This document shows, one piece after another, positions 36,469 through 44,925 of a stretch of 64,000 bases of DNA (the stretch's first letter is position 1; each line of letters starts with the position of its first letter). The DNA lies in contig NZ_VICC01000002.1 in assembly GCF_006546825.1 (NCBI RefSeq), positions 62,001 to 126,000 on the forward strand. The letters are read 5' to 3'. The notes below the pieces were generated by a model. That model was not told the DNA's origin. It searched no databases and saw nothing but the letters and a program-made list of their open reading frames with translations. The position numbers and the translations under genes are program-made. The DNA comes from Actinomyces oris (GTDB lineage Bacteria; Actinomycetota; Actinomycetes; Actinomycetales; Actinomycetaceae).

Positions 36469-37740
36469 TCACGGACGACGACCTCGCCCTCCTCGCCCTT
36501 CCTGCCCGGGCGGCGCCTTGGTGGGGCCGTCTCCTGACAGGAGGCTGGCCGGGGCCACTGCGTGAGTTCCCCACCTGCGGCGCACGGCGTCGGCGGCCCG
36601 CTCGGAGGCGCCGCGCCGCGGGTCCTCGTCCAGGAGGAGCTGCACACCGTCGTCGGGGCGCAGCAGTCCCTCGACCCGCACCCCCAGGAGGCGGAAGCCA
36701 CCGGGCGGGGTGGGCAGGGCGGAGTAGAGCGAGGAGACGGTCTCCCAGATGTCCTGGGCGAGGTCGGTGGGGGTGGCCAGGGTGCGTGAGCGGGTGACGG
36801 TGGTGAAGTCGGCCCCTCGGACCTTGAGGACGGCGACCCGGCAGCGCCGGTCCGCCGCGCGCAGGCGGGCGGCGCACTGGTGGGTCTGGTCCAGCAGGAC
36901 CCGCCGGGCGTGCTCCCGGTCGGTGAGGGTCTCAAAGAAGGTGGTCTCGGTGCCCACCGACTTCTCCTCACGCACCGGCTCGACCCGGCGGGGGTCGACG
37001 CCGTGGGACAGCTCGTGCAGGTGGCGCCCGGCGGCCCGGCCGAGGATCCTCTCCAGGTGACGCACGTCAGTGCCCGCCAGGGTGCGCACGTCCTGAATCC
37101 CCCATCTGGCCAGGACCTCCTGCGTCCGGGTGCCGACGCCCCACAGGGCCCCGACCGGCAGCACGTTGAGGAAGTCCTGCGTGGCGGCGGCCGGCACCAG
37201 GAGTAGTCCGTCGGGCTTGGCGTGGGAGGAGGCGAGCTTGGCGATGAACTTGGTGGAGGCGATGCCCACCGAGGCCGGAACGCCCACTCGCCGGCGTATC
37301 TCGGCGCGGATCCAGCGGCCGATGGTCACCGGGGAGCCCATGCGGCGCCTGGCCCCGCTCACATCCAGGAAGGCCTCGTCGATGCTCACCTTCTCCAGGG
37401 CGGGGGTGACCTCGGCCAGAACGGCCATGACCTGGGCGGAGACCTGGGAGTAGAGGCCGTGGCGCACGGGGAGGACCACGGCCTGGGGGCAGCGGCGGGA
37501 GGCCTCGGCCATGGACATCGCCGAGGAGACGCCGAAGGCGCGGGCCTCGTAGGAGGCTGCCGAGACGACGCCCCGGCCGTCGCTACCGCCTACGATGACG
37601 GGACGGCCGGCCAGCTCGGGGTGCTCGAGGAGCTCGACCGAGGCGAAGAAGGCGTCCATGTCGACGTGGATGATGGGGGTGGCGGAGTCATCGTCCCCCC
37701 AGGACCGGCGCGCGGCCTGGGAACGGGGTGCTCTGCTCAT
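36469..37740 (-). CDS. dinB: DNA polymerase IV (Y-family)
   Basis: Error-prone translesion polymerase. 423 residues. Palm motifs IIHVDMDAFFASVE and VSIDEAFLDVSG carry the catalytic acidic residues; YEARAFGVSSAMSMAEA is in the fingers; GVGTRTQEVLARWGI is the helix-hairpin-helix; the little-finger domain runs from about 240 (EKSVGTETTFFE). The usual C-terminal beta-clamp peptide was not obvious; the tail is rich in Gly, Pro and Arg. ATG at 37740 has GAGGAGG 5 bases upstream. No LexA box was recognised. Confidence 0.95.
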   Translation of the reverse strand: MSRAPRSQAARRSWGDDDSATPIIHVDMDAFFASVELLEHPELAGRPVIVGGSDGRGVVSAASYEARAFGVSSAMSMAEASRRCPQAVVLPVRHGLYSQVSAQVMAVLAEVTPALEKVSIDEAFLDVSGARRRMGSPVTIGRWIRAEIRRRVGVPASVGIASTKFIAKLASSHAKPDGLLLVPAAATQDFLNVLPVGALWGVGTRTQEVLARWGIQDVRTLAGTDVRHLERILGRAAGRHLHELSHGVDPRRVEPVREEKSVGTETTFFETLTDREHARRVLLDQTHQCAARLRAADRRCRVAVLKVRGADFTTVTRSRTLATPTDLAQDIWETVSSLYSALPTPPGGFRLLGVRVEGLLRPDDGVQLLLDEDPRRGASERAADAVRRRWGTHAVAPASLLSGDGPTKAPPGQEGRGGRGRRP

Positions 37741-37815
37741 CTCCACCTCCTCAACGAGTGCGACGGACTCACCGGCTGACGGCCCCCGAGGAGTCCGCCC
37801 GCGCTCCTCTCAGGC

Positions 37816-37821
37816 TACCGT
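37816..37821 (+). promoter_or_regulatory. Putative -10 of a leaderless transcript (methyltransferase-fold gene)
   Basis: TACCGT, then GGGGCT, then the GTG start at 37828. The 6-base spacing and lack of a ribosome site suggest a leaderless mRNA. Confidence 0.5.
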
Positions 37822-37827
37822 GGGGCT

Positions 37828-38664
37828 GTGACACGTAGACGCAGGAGCTCCGGGGCCCCGGCGCTGACCGATCTGCCCCAGGGCCCGGTGCGCACTTCCC
37901 TGGCCACGGCCGAGCTCGTGGCGCGAGACACCGGGATCCTTCTCATGCTCGACGGCGCGGAGTCCTCCTTCCTGGACCTGCGCGACCCCTCCCACCTTGA
38001 CTTCGAGTACCACCAGCAGATGGACGCGGTGCTCGCGGCGCTGCGCGGCGAGGGTAGCCCCGTCAGGGCGCTCCATCTGGGTGGGGCGGGCTGTGCCCTG
38101 GCCAGGGCGTGGGACGTGACCCGCCCCGGCTCCCAGCAGGTCGCCGTCGAGATCGATGAGATCCTCGCGAGCCAGGTGCGGACCTGGTTCGACCTGCCCC
38201 GGTCCCCCAGGCTGCGGATCCGGGTCGGCGACGCCGCCGAGGTGGTGGCGGGGCTGCGGCCGGGCCAGTGGGACGTCGTGGTGCGCGACGTGTTCAACGG
38301 TGGGAGCGTGCCGGCCTCCTGCAGGAGCCGGGAGTTCTTCGACTCCTGCCTGAGGGCGCTGGCTTCAGGAGGACTGCTGCTGGTCAACACCGCCTCCATG
38401 CCGCGTGCCCTGGCCGGCGCTGAGATCGCCACGCTCGCCGGCGCCCTGGACGGGGGCACCTCCCGCGCGTTCATCGTCGCCGACCCCGCTGCGGTGCGCG
38501 GCCGGCGCCGGGGCAACCTGGTGCTGGTGGCCCGCCAGGACCCCTTCACGGAAGGCGAGCTCGAGGAGGCAGAGCGCGCAGTGCGCCGCCTGCCGCTGCC
38601 GGTGCGCACCTGGGCGCTCGATGACGCCGCGCTACCGCGCCCTGAGGGTGTCCGGGTCCGCTAG
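37828..38664 (+). CDS. Spermidine-synthase-like protein (SAM-dependent methyltransferase fold)
   Basis: 278 residues. The fold is that of spermidine/spermine synthases: LDLRDPSHLDFEYHQQMDAVL early, then ALHLGGAGCALARAW for the nucleotide loop, VAVEIDEILASQVRTWF, RIRVGDAAEVVAGL and WDVVVRDVFNGG. Many actinobacteria carry such a protein without a polyamine pathway. The usual active-site DxxDP is here RDVFNGG, so true aminopropyl transfer is doubtful. It starts about 90 bases from dinB, transcribed divergently. Confidence 0.8.
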   Translation: MTRRRRSSGAPALTDLPQGPVRTSLATAELVARDTGILLMLDGAESSFLDLRDPSHLDFEYHQQMDAVLAALRGEGSPVRALHLGGAGCALARAWDVTRPGSQQVAVEIDEILASQVRTWFDLPRSPRLRIRVGDAAEVVAGLRPGQWDVVVRDVFNGGSVPASCRSREFFDSCLRALASGGLLLVNTASMPRALAGAEIATLAGALDGGTSRAFIVADPAAVRGRRRGNLVLVARQDPFTEGELEEAERAVRRLPLPVRTWALDDAALPRPEGVRVR

Positions 38665-38724
38665 ACCCGCACGAGGCAATTGACCGGCCGCCGGTCCGGG
38701 GGCGCCAGCAGCGCTCGGTACCGG

Positions 38725-39663
38725 TCAGCTCCCGCGGCCGGGGTTCCAGCCCTGGGACCCCAGGTCCCCGGAGTCGTTGGCCTCCAGGAAGGCCTCCAGG
38801 CGCGCGCCGATCTCCTCGGCGCTGGGCAGGTTGAGGATCGGCGCGGAGGTGTCGACCTCGTCGATGGCGATCCTGGGGGCCATGGCGTCGTACTGGGCCT
38901 CCAGGGCGGAGACGACGGCACTGACCTCCGGTTGCTGAGCGGCCTCGGCGTTGATCTCGGCGCGGTTGATGCTGGCGGCGGCCTCGAGGTCCCCGACCGG
39001 CAGCGCCAGGCCGGTGGCCTGCACGACGGCGGTCAGCAGTGCCGAGGCCCCCTGCGGGAACTCGTCGCGGGCCACGTAGTGCGGGATCGCGGCCGAGACT
39101 CCCCGGGAGTCCAGGCCCAGCTCGCCCAGACGCAGCTCGAGGTAGGCCGACATCGACCCGGGCAGCTCGACGTGCCCGAAGAGCTCGGGCTGGTTGGGCA
39201 GCAGGTCGGGCTGACTGCCGTGGTGGTGGACGTAGGTCGGGCGCGTGTGGGGCACGGCCATGGGGATGCCGCTCATGCCGACGGCCTGGCTCACGCCCAT
39301 GGAGACGGCCAGGTGGGCCACGGCTCCGACGAACTCGTCCCAGCGGTAGTCCGGCTCGCTGCCGTGGAGCAGGAGGACGTCCTCGCCGTCGTCGTCATGG
39401 AGGAGATCCAGGACCAGCTCGGGCATGGTGACTGAGGAGTAGTTGTTATGAACGAAGGTCATCGTGGGACGCCGGGCGCGGTAGTCCACGAGGGCGTCGA
39501 TGTCGAAGGTGGCGACACGCTCGCTGGGGAGCGTCATGAGCAGCTGGTCGACGGCCAGCGCGCCGGCGTTGCCGGCGTCCATGGCGCCCTCGAAGTAGTG
39601 GATGAGGACCCTCGGGGAGATCGGCTGATCCGCGGGGTGCTGGATGGTGAACAGTGGTCTCAC
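38725..39663 (-). CDS. PAC2-family protein (proteasome assembly chaperone-like)
   Basis: 312 residues. VLIHYFEGAMDAGNAGALAVDQLL, ALVDYRARRPTMTF, VLLLHGSEPDYRWDEFVGAV, GMSGIPMAVPHTRP and GVSAAIPHYVARDEFPQGASALL match the PAC2 fold found across actinobacteria. These proteins resemble archaeal and eukaryotic proteasome assembly factors; in bacteria the role is not settled. GTG at 39663 has AGGAGG about 10 bases upstream; ATG at 39708 would add 15 residues but has a weak site. It converges with the preceding plus-strand gene. Confidence 0.85.
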   Translation of the reverse strand: MRPLFTIQHPADQPISPRVLIHYFEGAMDAGNAGALAVDQLLMTLPSERVATFDIDALVDYRARRPTMTFVHNNYSSVTMPELVLDLLHDDDGEDVLLLHGSEPDYRWDEFVGAVAHLAVSMGVSQAVGMSGIPMAVPHTRPTYVHHHGSQPDLLPNQPELFGHVELPGSMSAYLELRLGELGLDSRGVSAAIPHYVARDEFPQGASALLTAVVQATGLALPVGDLEAAASINRAEINAEAAQQPEVSAVVSALEAQYDAMAPRIAIDEVDTSAPILNLPSAEEIGARLEAFLEANDSGDLGSQGWNPGRGS

Positions 39664-40169
39664 GAGCCCGTCTCCTCCTGTCTGGTCTGGTTCATCCTCC
39701 CGTGGCATGGGTCCGTTGGTGCGCTCGCCGCCCGAGGTGACGGGCGGCGAGACCGACGGCGCCGGGGAGGGCGTGTCCGTGTCGTGCGATGGTCATGGTC
39801 TGGGCATGGCCTGGGTTCGGCACCCGGAGCGATTCCGTGTGAGTCGCTTCATGGTCGAGCGACGTCGAGCGTCCTCGGCTCAGTGAGACGATTCGGCGTT
39901 TTATCAGGATTCGTCCGGGTGAGTGCCCGGGAACGGCGGTTAGCGTCCTGGGCACTCCTGCCAACACCTTCTGGATTGTCGATGTTCCCGCCCACGCCGG
40001 GTTGGGGCGCCTTGTTCGCCCTCGGCGTCCCCGTCGGGGCGTCAGCAGGAGAATAATGGGTCGACCGTACTGAAGCCATCACCGACCCCAGTACCCGTCA
40101 GCGTCAACCAGAGCCGGCCAGTGCACCCCACGCGCATGCCTGCCAGAACCAGAACCGATGCGAGGCCTT
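39664..40169. other. About 500-base gap between divergent PAC2 and HelD-like genes
   Basis: No convincing gene. It contains a GC-rich hairpin at 39724-39751 (CTCGCCGCCCG pairing with CGGGCGGCGAG, loop AGGTGA) and an AT-richer stretch around 39895-39915 (ggcgttttatcagg). Promoters for both genes must be here but cannot be fixed by eye. Confidence 0.5.
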
Positions 40170-42773
40170 GTGAGTCAGACGATCCCCTCTCGCCCACCGC
40201 ACTCCCAGCAGGAGGCGCCGTCGCGGGCGGAGGAAGATGCGGGCAGTGTCCGCGAGCGCGAGATGCGCGGTGAGCAGGTCGTCGTCGACCTCGCCTACAG
40301 CGAGCTGGATCGCCAGCTGGCTCAGGCCCGCCACTCCCTGGCCCGTACCGAGGCCCAGGGTGTCAGCGGCACCCACCAGTCCCGCGGGGAGCGGGACGCC
40401 TACGCCGTGCACTACTCGTCGCTGGTCTCCTCCCTGGAGGGGGTCGAGGACCGTCTGGTCTTCGGACGGATGGATATGAGCACCTCGCCCGATGACGCGT
40501 CGGACTCGGGGTCCTCCGGACGGGCCCCGGCCTCAGCCCCCGGCACCGGCAGGGGCACGGGAGGCTCCTCCCCGGTCACTGACGGGGGCCGGCGCCACTA
40601 CGTGGGGCGCATCGGTCTGCAGGACGCCCAGCACCGTGAGGTGATCCTGGACTGGCGCGCCCCTCTGGCCCGGGCCTTCTATCAGGCCACGGCCTCCGAG
40701 CCCATGGGGCTGGTGCGTCGGCGGCACATCGACACCCGGGCCCGTCAGGTGCTCGGGGTGGAGGACGAGGTCCTGGACCTGGCCGCTCTGAAGGCCGGCC
40801 AGGCCCCGTCCGGCTCGTCGGGGACCTCCGTGGCCGCTGGGGACCTGCAGGGCGAGGGTGCACTCATCGCCGCCATGTCCAGCGCCCGTGACGGCCGCAT
40901 GGGTGACATCGTGGCCACGATTCAGGCCGAGCAGGACCGGGTCGTCACCTCCTCGGGCCGGGGTGTGCTCGTGGTCCAGGGCGGCCCGGGGACGGGTAAG
41001 ACGGCCGTGGCGCTGCACCGGGTGGCCTACCTGTTCTACTCCGAGCGCGAGCGCCTGGAGCGTTCCGGCGTGCTCCTGGTGGGGCCGTCGCGCACCTTCC
41101 TGCGCTATGTGGAGCAGGTGCTGCCCTCCCTGGGTGAGACGGGGGTGGTCTCCACGACGATTGGCGACCTGGTTCCCGGGGTGCGGGCCACGGCGCAGGA
41201 GGATGCCCGTATCGCCGAGCTCAAAGGTCGCTCCCTGTGGGTCAAGGCCCTGGAGCGGGCGGTGCGGGGCCTGCAGCGTGTCCCGGATGCTCCCCGTGAG
41301 ATCGAGGTCCAGGGGGTGCGCCTGTCCCTGGAGCCCGACGACGTGCGTGAGGCGGCCTCCCGGGCCCGTCGGGGCGGCAAGCCCCACAACCTGGCCCGCG
41401 AGGCCTTCGTGATCTGGCTCCTGGAGCGCCTGACCGACCAGTACGCGGCGGCCACGAACCAGGACGCCTCGGACGCCGACACGCGCGCCTGGATCCGGGA
41501 GGACATCCGTACCGCCCGTGACGCCCGCCGGGAGATCAACCTGTGCTGGATGCCGACGACGCCCCAGGGGCTGCTGGAGCGGCTGTGGAGCCGGCCCGCC
41601 CTCCTGGAGCAGGTGGCGCCGTCCTTGAGCGAGCAGGAGCGTACGCTGCTGCACCGTGAGCCCGGGAGCGCTCTGAGTGCGGCGGACATCCCGCTCATTG
41701 ATGAGCTGGCCGAGCTGCTGGGCCCCAGCGAGGACGCCCAGGCCCGGCGTGCCCGGTTGGAGGCCCGCCGCCGCGAGGACCTGGTGGCATACGCGGCCCA
41801 GGCGATCGAGTCCCAGGAGCTGGGCGGCGGGATGGTCAGTGCCGAGATGCTGGCCGACCGGGTCTCCCAGGGCGGCCCCACTCTGACTCTGGCCGAGCGG
41901 GCCCGGGCGGATCGGACGTGGACCTACGGGCACGTCGTCGTCGATGAGGCCCAGGAGCTGGGCACCATGGCGTGGCGGGCGCTGGCGCGTCGCTGCCCGG
42001 TGCGCTCCTTCACGGTGGTGGGGGACCTGGCCCAGTACTCGGGCCCCCACGCCCCGGGCAGCTGGGGTGAGGTGCTGACCGCCCTGGGGACGGCGTCGGC
42101 TGAGGATGCTGCGGAGGCCCAGGGCCGGTCCCGGTCGCAGTCCCGTCACCGGGCCCGTTCGCGCTCGCGGCAGGGCCGGCAGTCGGGGCGCTCGCGTGGA
42201 GGCTCGACCCCGCTGCGCGAGGAGGCCCTCAGCGTCTGCTACCGCACGCCGGCCACGATCATGGAGGCGGCCGAGGAGACGGTGACGCAGCTGGGTCACC
42301 CGCCGGTCTACCCGGTGCGCTCGGTGCGCGACCTGCCCGATTGCCTGGAGGTCACCGACCCGTCGCAGTCCCCTGAGGGTGGGCAGCCCGAGGCCTGGGC
42401 GAGCCTCCTGCGCGAGGTCGTGACCCAGGAGTCGGCCCGCCTGGATGACCAGGTGGGGGCCGGCGTCGGGCGCATCGCGGTCATCTGCCCCTCTCCCGGC
42501 CGCACTGAGGCGCTGCTGCGCCAGGACCCGGACCTGGCCGCGGCGATGGAGGCTCCGGGAGGCGACGTGCTGCGCTCGCGGCTGCTGGTGGTCGACCCGG
42601 TACTGTCCAAGGGGCTGGAGTTCGACATCGTGGTGCTCGTGGACCCGGCTGAGATCGGTGAGCGCAGCGCGGGCGACCTGTACGTGGCGATGACTCGTCC
42701 CACGCGCCGCCTGCGGGTGGTCAGCCGTCTGCCGCTTCCCCGGGGCCTGGAGCCGCGTTCCTCCGGCCGGTGA
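40170..42773 (+). CDS. HelD-like superfamily 1 motor ATPase (RNA polymerase-associated)
   Basis: 867 residues. A coiled N-terminal arm (SELDRQLAQARHSLART) and the block HYVGRIGLQDAQHREVILDWRAP are typical of HelD proteins, which enter RNA polymerase channels and release it from DNA or rifamycins. The split ATPase follows: VVQGGPGTGKTAVALHR near residue 270, VLLVGPSRTFLRYVE, VVVDEAQELG, FTVVGDLAQ, and at the end VLSKGLEFDIVVL and YVAMTRPTRRL. Two low-complexity inserts stand out: a Ser/Gly stretch at about 108-135 and an Arg/Ser-rich run at about 651-680. GTG at 40170 has GAGG 4 bases upstream; ATG at 40158 has none. Its neighbours give no functional hint. Confidence 0.88.
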   Translation: MSQTIPSRPPHSQQEAPSRAEEDAGSVREREMRGEQVVVDLAYSELDRQLAQARHSLARTEAQGVSGTHQSRGERDAYAVHYSSLVSSLEGVEDRLVFGRMDMSTSPDDASDSGSSGRAPASAPGTGRGTGGSSPVTDGGRRHYVGRIGLQDAQHREVILDWRAPLARAFYQATASEPMGLVRRRHIDTRARQVLGVEDEVLDLAALKAGQAPSGSSGTSVAAGDLQGEGALIAAMSSARDGRMGDIVATIQAEQDRVVTSSGRGVLVVQGGPGTGKTAVALHRVAYLFYSERERLERSGVLLVGPSRTFLRYVEQVLPSLGETGVVSTTIGDLVPGVRATAQEDARIAELKGRSLWVKALERAVRGLQRVPDAPREIEVQGVRLSLEPDDVREAASRARRGGKPHNLAREAFVIWLLERLTDQYAAATNQDASDADTRAWIREDIRTARDARREINLCWMPTTPQGLLERLWSRPALLEQVAPSLSEQERTLLHREPGSALSAADIPLIDELAELLGPSEDAQARRARLEARRREDLVAYAAQAIESQELGGGMVSAEMLADRVSQGGPTLTLAERARADRTWTYGHVVVDEAQELGTMAWRALARRCPVRSFTVVGDLAQYSGPHAPGSWGEVLTALGTASAEDAAEAQGRSRSQSRHRARSRSRQGRQSGRSRGGSTPLREEALSVCYRTPATIMEAAEETVTQLGHPPVYPVRSVRDLPDCLEVTDPSQSPEGGQPEAWASLLREVVTQESARLDDQVGAGVGRIAVICPSPGRTEALLRQDPDLAAAMEAPGGDVLRSRLLVVDPVLSKGLEFDIVVLVDPAEIGERSAGDLYVAMTRPTRRLRVVSRLPLPRGLEPRSSGR

Positions 42774-42933
42774 GCCGGATCGCACAGGGTTGTCAACGCC
42801 TCCGACCACGCAGGTTACGCCACCGTAGGTTACGGTTGCTCCTGAGTTCTCATCGTCGCTCGCGGGCGGCACCCGCGGCGGGCGAAACCCTCCCCGTCGG
42901 GGGAAGGCTCACGGCAGACAAGGGGGAAGACCC
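42774..42933 (+). promoter_or_regulatory. Promoter region of the acyl-CoA ligase pair with repeated AGGTTACG
   Basis: AGGTTACG occurs at 42812-42819 and again at 42827-42834, 15 bp apart, inside CAGGTTACGCCACCGTAGGTTACGG-like sequence. The repeat resembles regulator sites seen near lipid genes of other actinobacteria, but I cannot name the factor. TTGTCA at 42789 may be a -35. GGGGGAAG precedes the first ligase start. Confidence 0.5.
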
Positions 42934-44850
42934 ATGAGTGCTTCACGCACGTCGGTACCCGCGCTCACGCGTAGTGCCGAGTCGGCGGCCGGCTCGGACG
43001 CCTCCGGTCATGAGGCCCTTGAGGCCGTCTACCGGCAGGCCGGGGTGCCCTCCGCGATCCCGGCGGTGAGCGAGCCCCTGTCCTGCATGCTGCGCGACGC
43101 CGCCCGGGACTTCCCGGACCGAGTGGCCCTGGACTTCCTGGGAGCGACCACCACCTACTCCCAGCTGGAGACTCAGGTGGCGCGGGCCGCAGAGGCCCTG
43201 CGGGGCCTGGGGGTCGGGCGCGGGGACGTCGTCGGGGTCATTCTTCCCAACTGCCCTCAGCACGTGGTCGTGGCCTACGCGGCCTGGCGCATCGGGGCGA
43301 TCGTGGCCGAGCACAACCCGCTGGCGCCCGCCGCCCAGCTGCGCGAGCAGTTCCACATCCACCGCGGGCGCGTCATCATCGCCTGGGAGAAGACCCTCGA
43401 GCGCCTCGTGGCGGCAGTGGGCTCCCTGGAGGCGGCGGGCCTGGGGGGCCTGAGCGTGTACTCGGTGGACCTGTCCCGCCATCTTCCTCTGCGCAGCCGC
43501 CTGGCCCTGAGGCTGCCAGTGGCGGCCGCCCGCACCCAGCGCCGCGAGCTGCGCGGCAGGATCCCGGCCGGGGTGCGCTCCTGGGACGACCTGGCCGCCT
43601 CCGCCATCCCCTTGGCCACGGGCTTCCCGCTGCCGAGCGCCTCAGAGGCAGCGGCTCTGCTGTACACCGGCGGGACGACGGGCACGCCCAAGGCCGTATG
43701 CCTCACCCACGAGAACCTGCGCTCCAACGCCGAGATGTCCTTGGCCTGGGCGTCGGGCACCACGAGCGCGGGCAAGGAGACCTTCTACGCGGTCCTGCCC
43801 TTCTTCCACGCCTTCGGCATGTCCCTGTCGCTGCTGTGCGCGGTGGGGCTGGCCGCCACCCAGGTGGTGCTGCCCAAGTTCGGGGCGGACCTGGTGCTGG
43901 CCGCCTGGAAGCGGCGCCCGGCCACCTTCTTCCCGGGGGTGCCGGTCATGTTCGACCGTCTGGTGACCCGGGCGCGGGCCACGGGGGCGAACCTGTCCTC
44001 CTGCAAGATCGCCGTGTGCGGGGCGGCCCCCAACCCGCTGGCGGTGGCGCAGGCCTGGGAGGAGGCCACCGGTGGCACCATCATCGAGGGCTACGGGATG
44101 ACCGAGTCCTCCCCCATCATCTTGGGAAACCCGATCTCGCCGGCGCGTCGGCCCGGCACCCTGGGGGTACCCTACCCCTCCACGCAGGTGCGCCTGGTGG
44201 ACCCTGAGGACGTCGAGCGCGAGGTGGCTCCCGGGGAGGTCGGCGAGCTGCTGGCCCGCGGCCCCCAGGTGTTCTCCGGCTACTGGGACAACCCCGAGGA
44301 GAGCGCCGAGGTGCTGCTGGATGGGGGCTGGCTGCGCACGGGTGACCTGGTGCGCCAGGAGGCGGACGGCTTCTACGTCATCGCCGACCGCCGCAAGGAG
44401 CTCATCATCTCCGGGGGCTTCAACATCTACCCCACGGAGGTGGAGGCCGCGGTCCGCTCGATGCCGCAGGTGGAGGAGGTCGCCGTCGTCGGGCTGCCGG
44501 CCGAGGCCGGTAACGAGTCCGTCGTCGCCGCGATCCTGCCCAAGGAGGGACAGACGGTCACCCTGGAGCAGGTGCGCGAGTGGGCGGCCAAGAACCTGTC
44601 CAACTATGCCCTGCCACGCCAGATTGCGATCCTGACCGAGATGCCCCGCTCCCAGATCGGCAAGGTGCTACGGCGCGTGGTGCGCGATGAGCTCCTGGCG
44701 GCCCGGGAGGCGGCCTCCGGGGCAGCGACGGCGGCGGCCGTGTCCATCGTCGAGCACTTCCCCGGCAGGGGTGAGCGCAGGGACGGCGGTCAGCAGGAAG
44801 GCGGCCAGGACGGCAAGGCCGGGCCGCATGACAGCGCGGCCTCCCGCTGA
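42934..44850 (+). CDS. Long-chain acyl-CoA ligase (AMP-forming), first of a tandem pair
   Basis: Activates a fatty acid to acyl-AMP and then acyl-CoA. 638 residues. ANL-superfamily motifs in order: LLYTGGTTGTPKAVCLTH near 241 (phosphate loop), GYGMTESSPI near 385, GWLRTGDL near 466, DRRKELIISGGFNIYP near 485, and the catalytic Lys in SQIGKVLRR near 575. It is FadD-like by the FNIYPTEVE and PRSQIGK blocks. A 60-residue tail of low complexity (GRGERRDGGQQEGG) follows the last motif. The second ligase starts 76 bases downstream, so they are probably co-transcribed. Confidence 0.9.
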   Translation: MSASRTSVPALTRSAESAAGSDASGHEALEAVYRQAGVPSAIPAVSEPLSCMLRDAARDFPDRVALDFLGATTTYSQLETQVARAAEALRGLGVGRGDVVGVILPNCPQHVVVAYAAWRIGAIVAEHNPLAPAAQLREQFHIHRGRVIIAWEKTLERLVAAVGSLEAAGLGGLSVYSVDLSRHLPLRSRLALRLPVAAARTQRRELRGRIPAGVRSWDDLAASAIPLATGFPLPSASEAAALLYTGGTTGTPKAVCLTHENLRSNAEMSLAWASGTTSAGKETFYAVLPFFHAFGMSLSLLCAVGLAATQVVLPKFGADLVLAAWKRRPATFFPGVPVMFDRLVTRARATGANLSSCKIAVCGAAPNPLAVAQAWEEATGGTIIEGYGMTESSPIILGNPISPARRPGTLGVPYPSTQVRLVDPEDVEREVAPGEVGELLARGPQVFSGYWDNPEESAEVLLDGGWLRTGDLVRQEADGFYVIADRRKELIISGGFNIYPTEVEAAVRSMPQVEEVAVVGLPAEAGNESVVAAILPKEGQTVTLEQVREWAAKNLSNYALPRQIAILTEMPRSQIGKVLRRVVRDELLAAREAASGAATAAAVSIVEHFPGRGERRDGGQQEGGQDGKAGPHDSAASR

Positions 44851-44925
44851 GGGCACGCCCTTAGATCGCGACCGCCCCAGATCACCTGACTGCTCCCACC
44901 CACAGCCCGATTCGACTCCACAGAC

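Noticed and set aside
40533-42872. Long minus-strand open frame opposite the HelD-like gene
   Set aside because: Low-complexity product without motifs; the plus-strand gene has the ATPase motifs in order.
42774-42933. A complete -35/-10 promoter for the acyl-CoA ligases
   Set aside because: TTGTCA and TAGGTT are present but 31 bases apart; only the repeats are reported.
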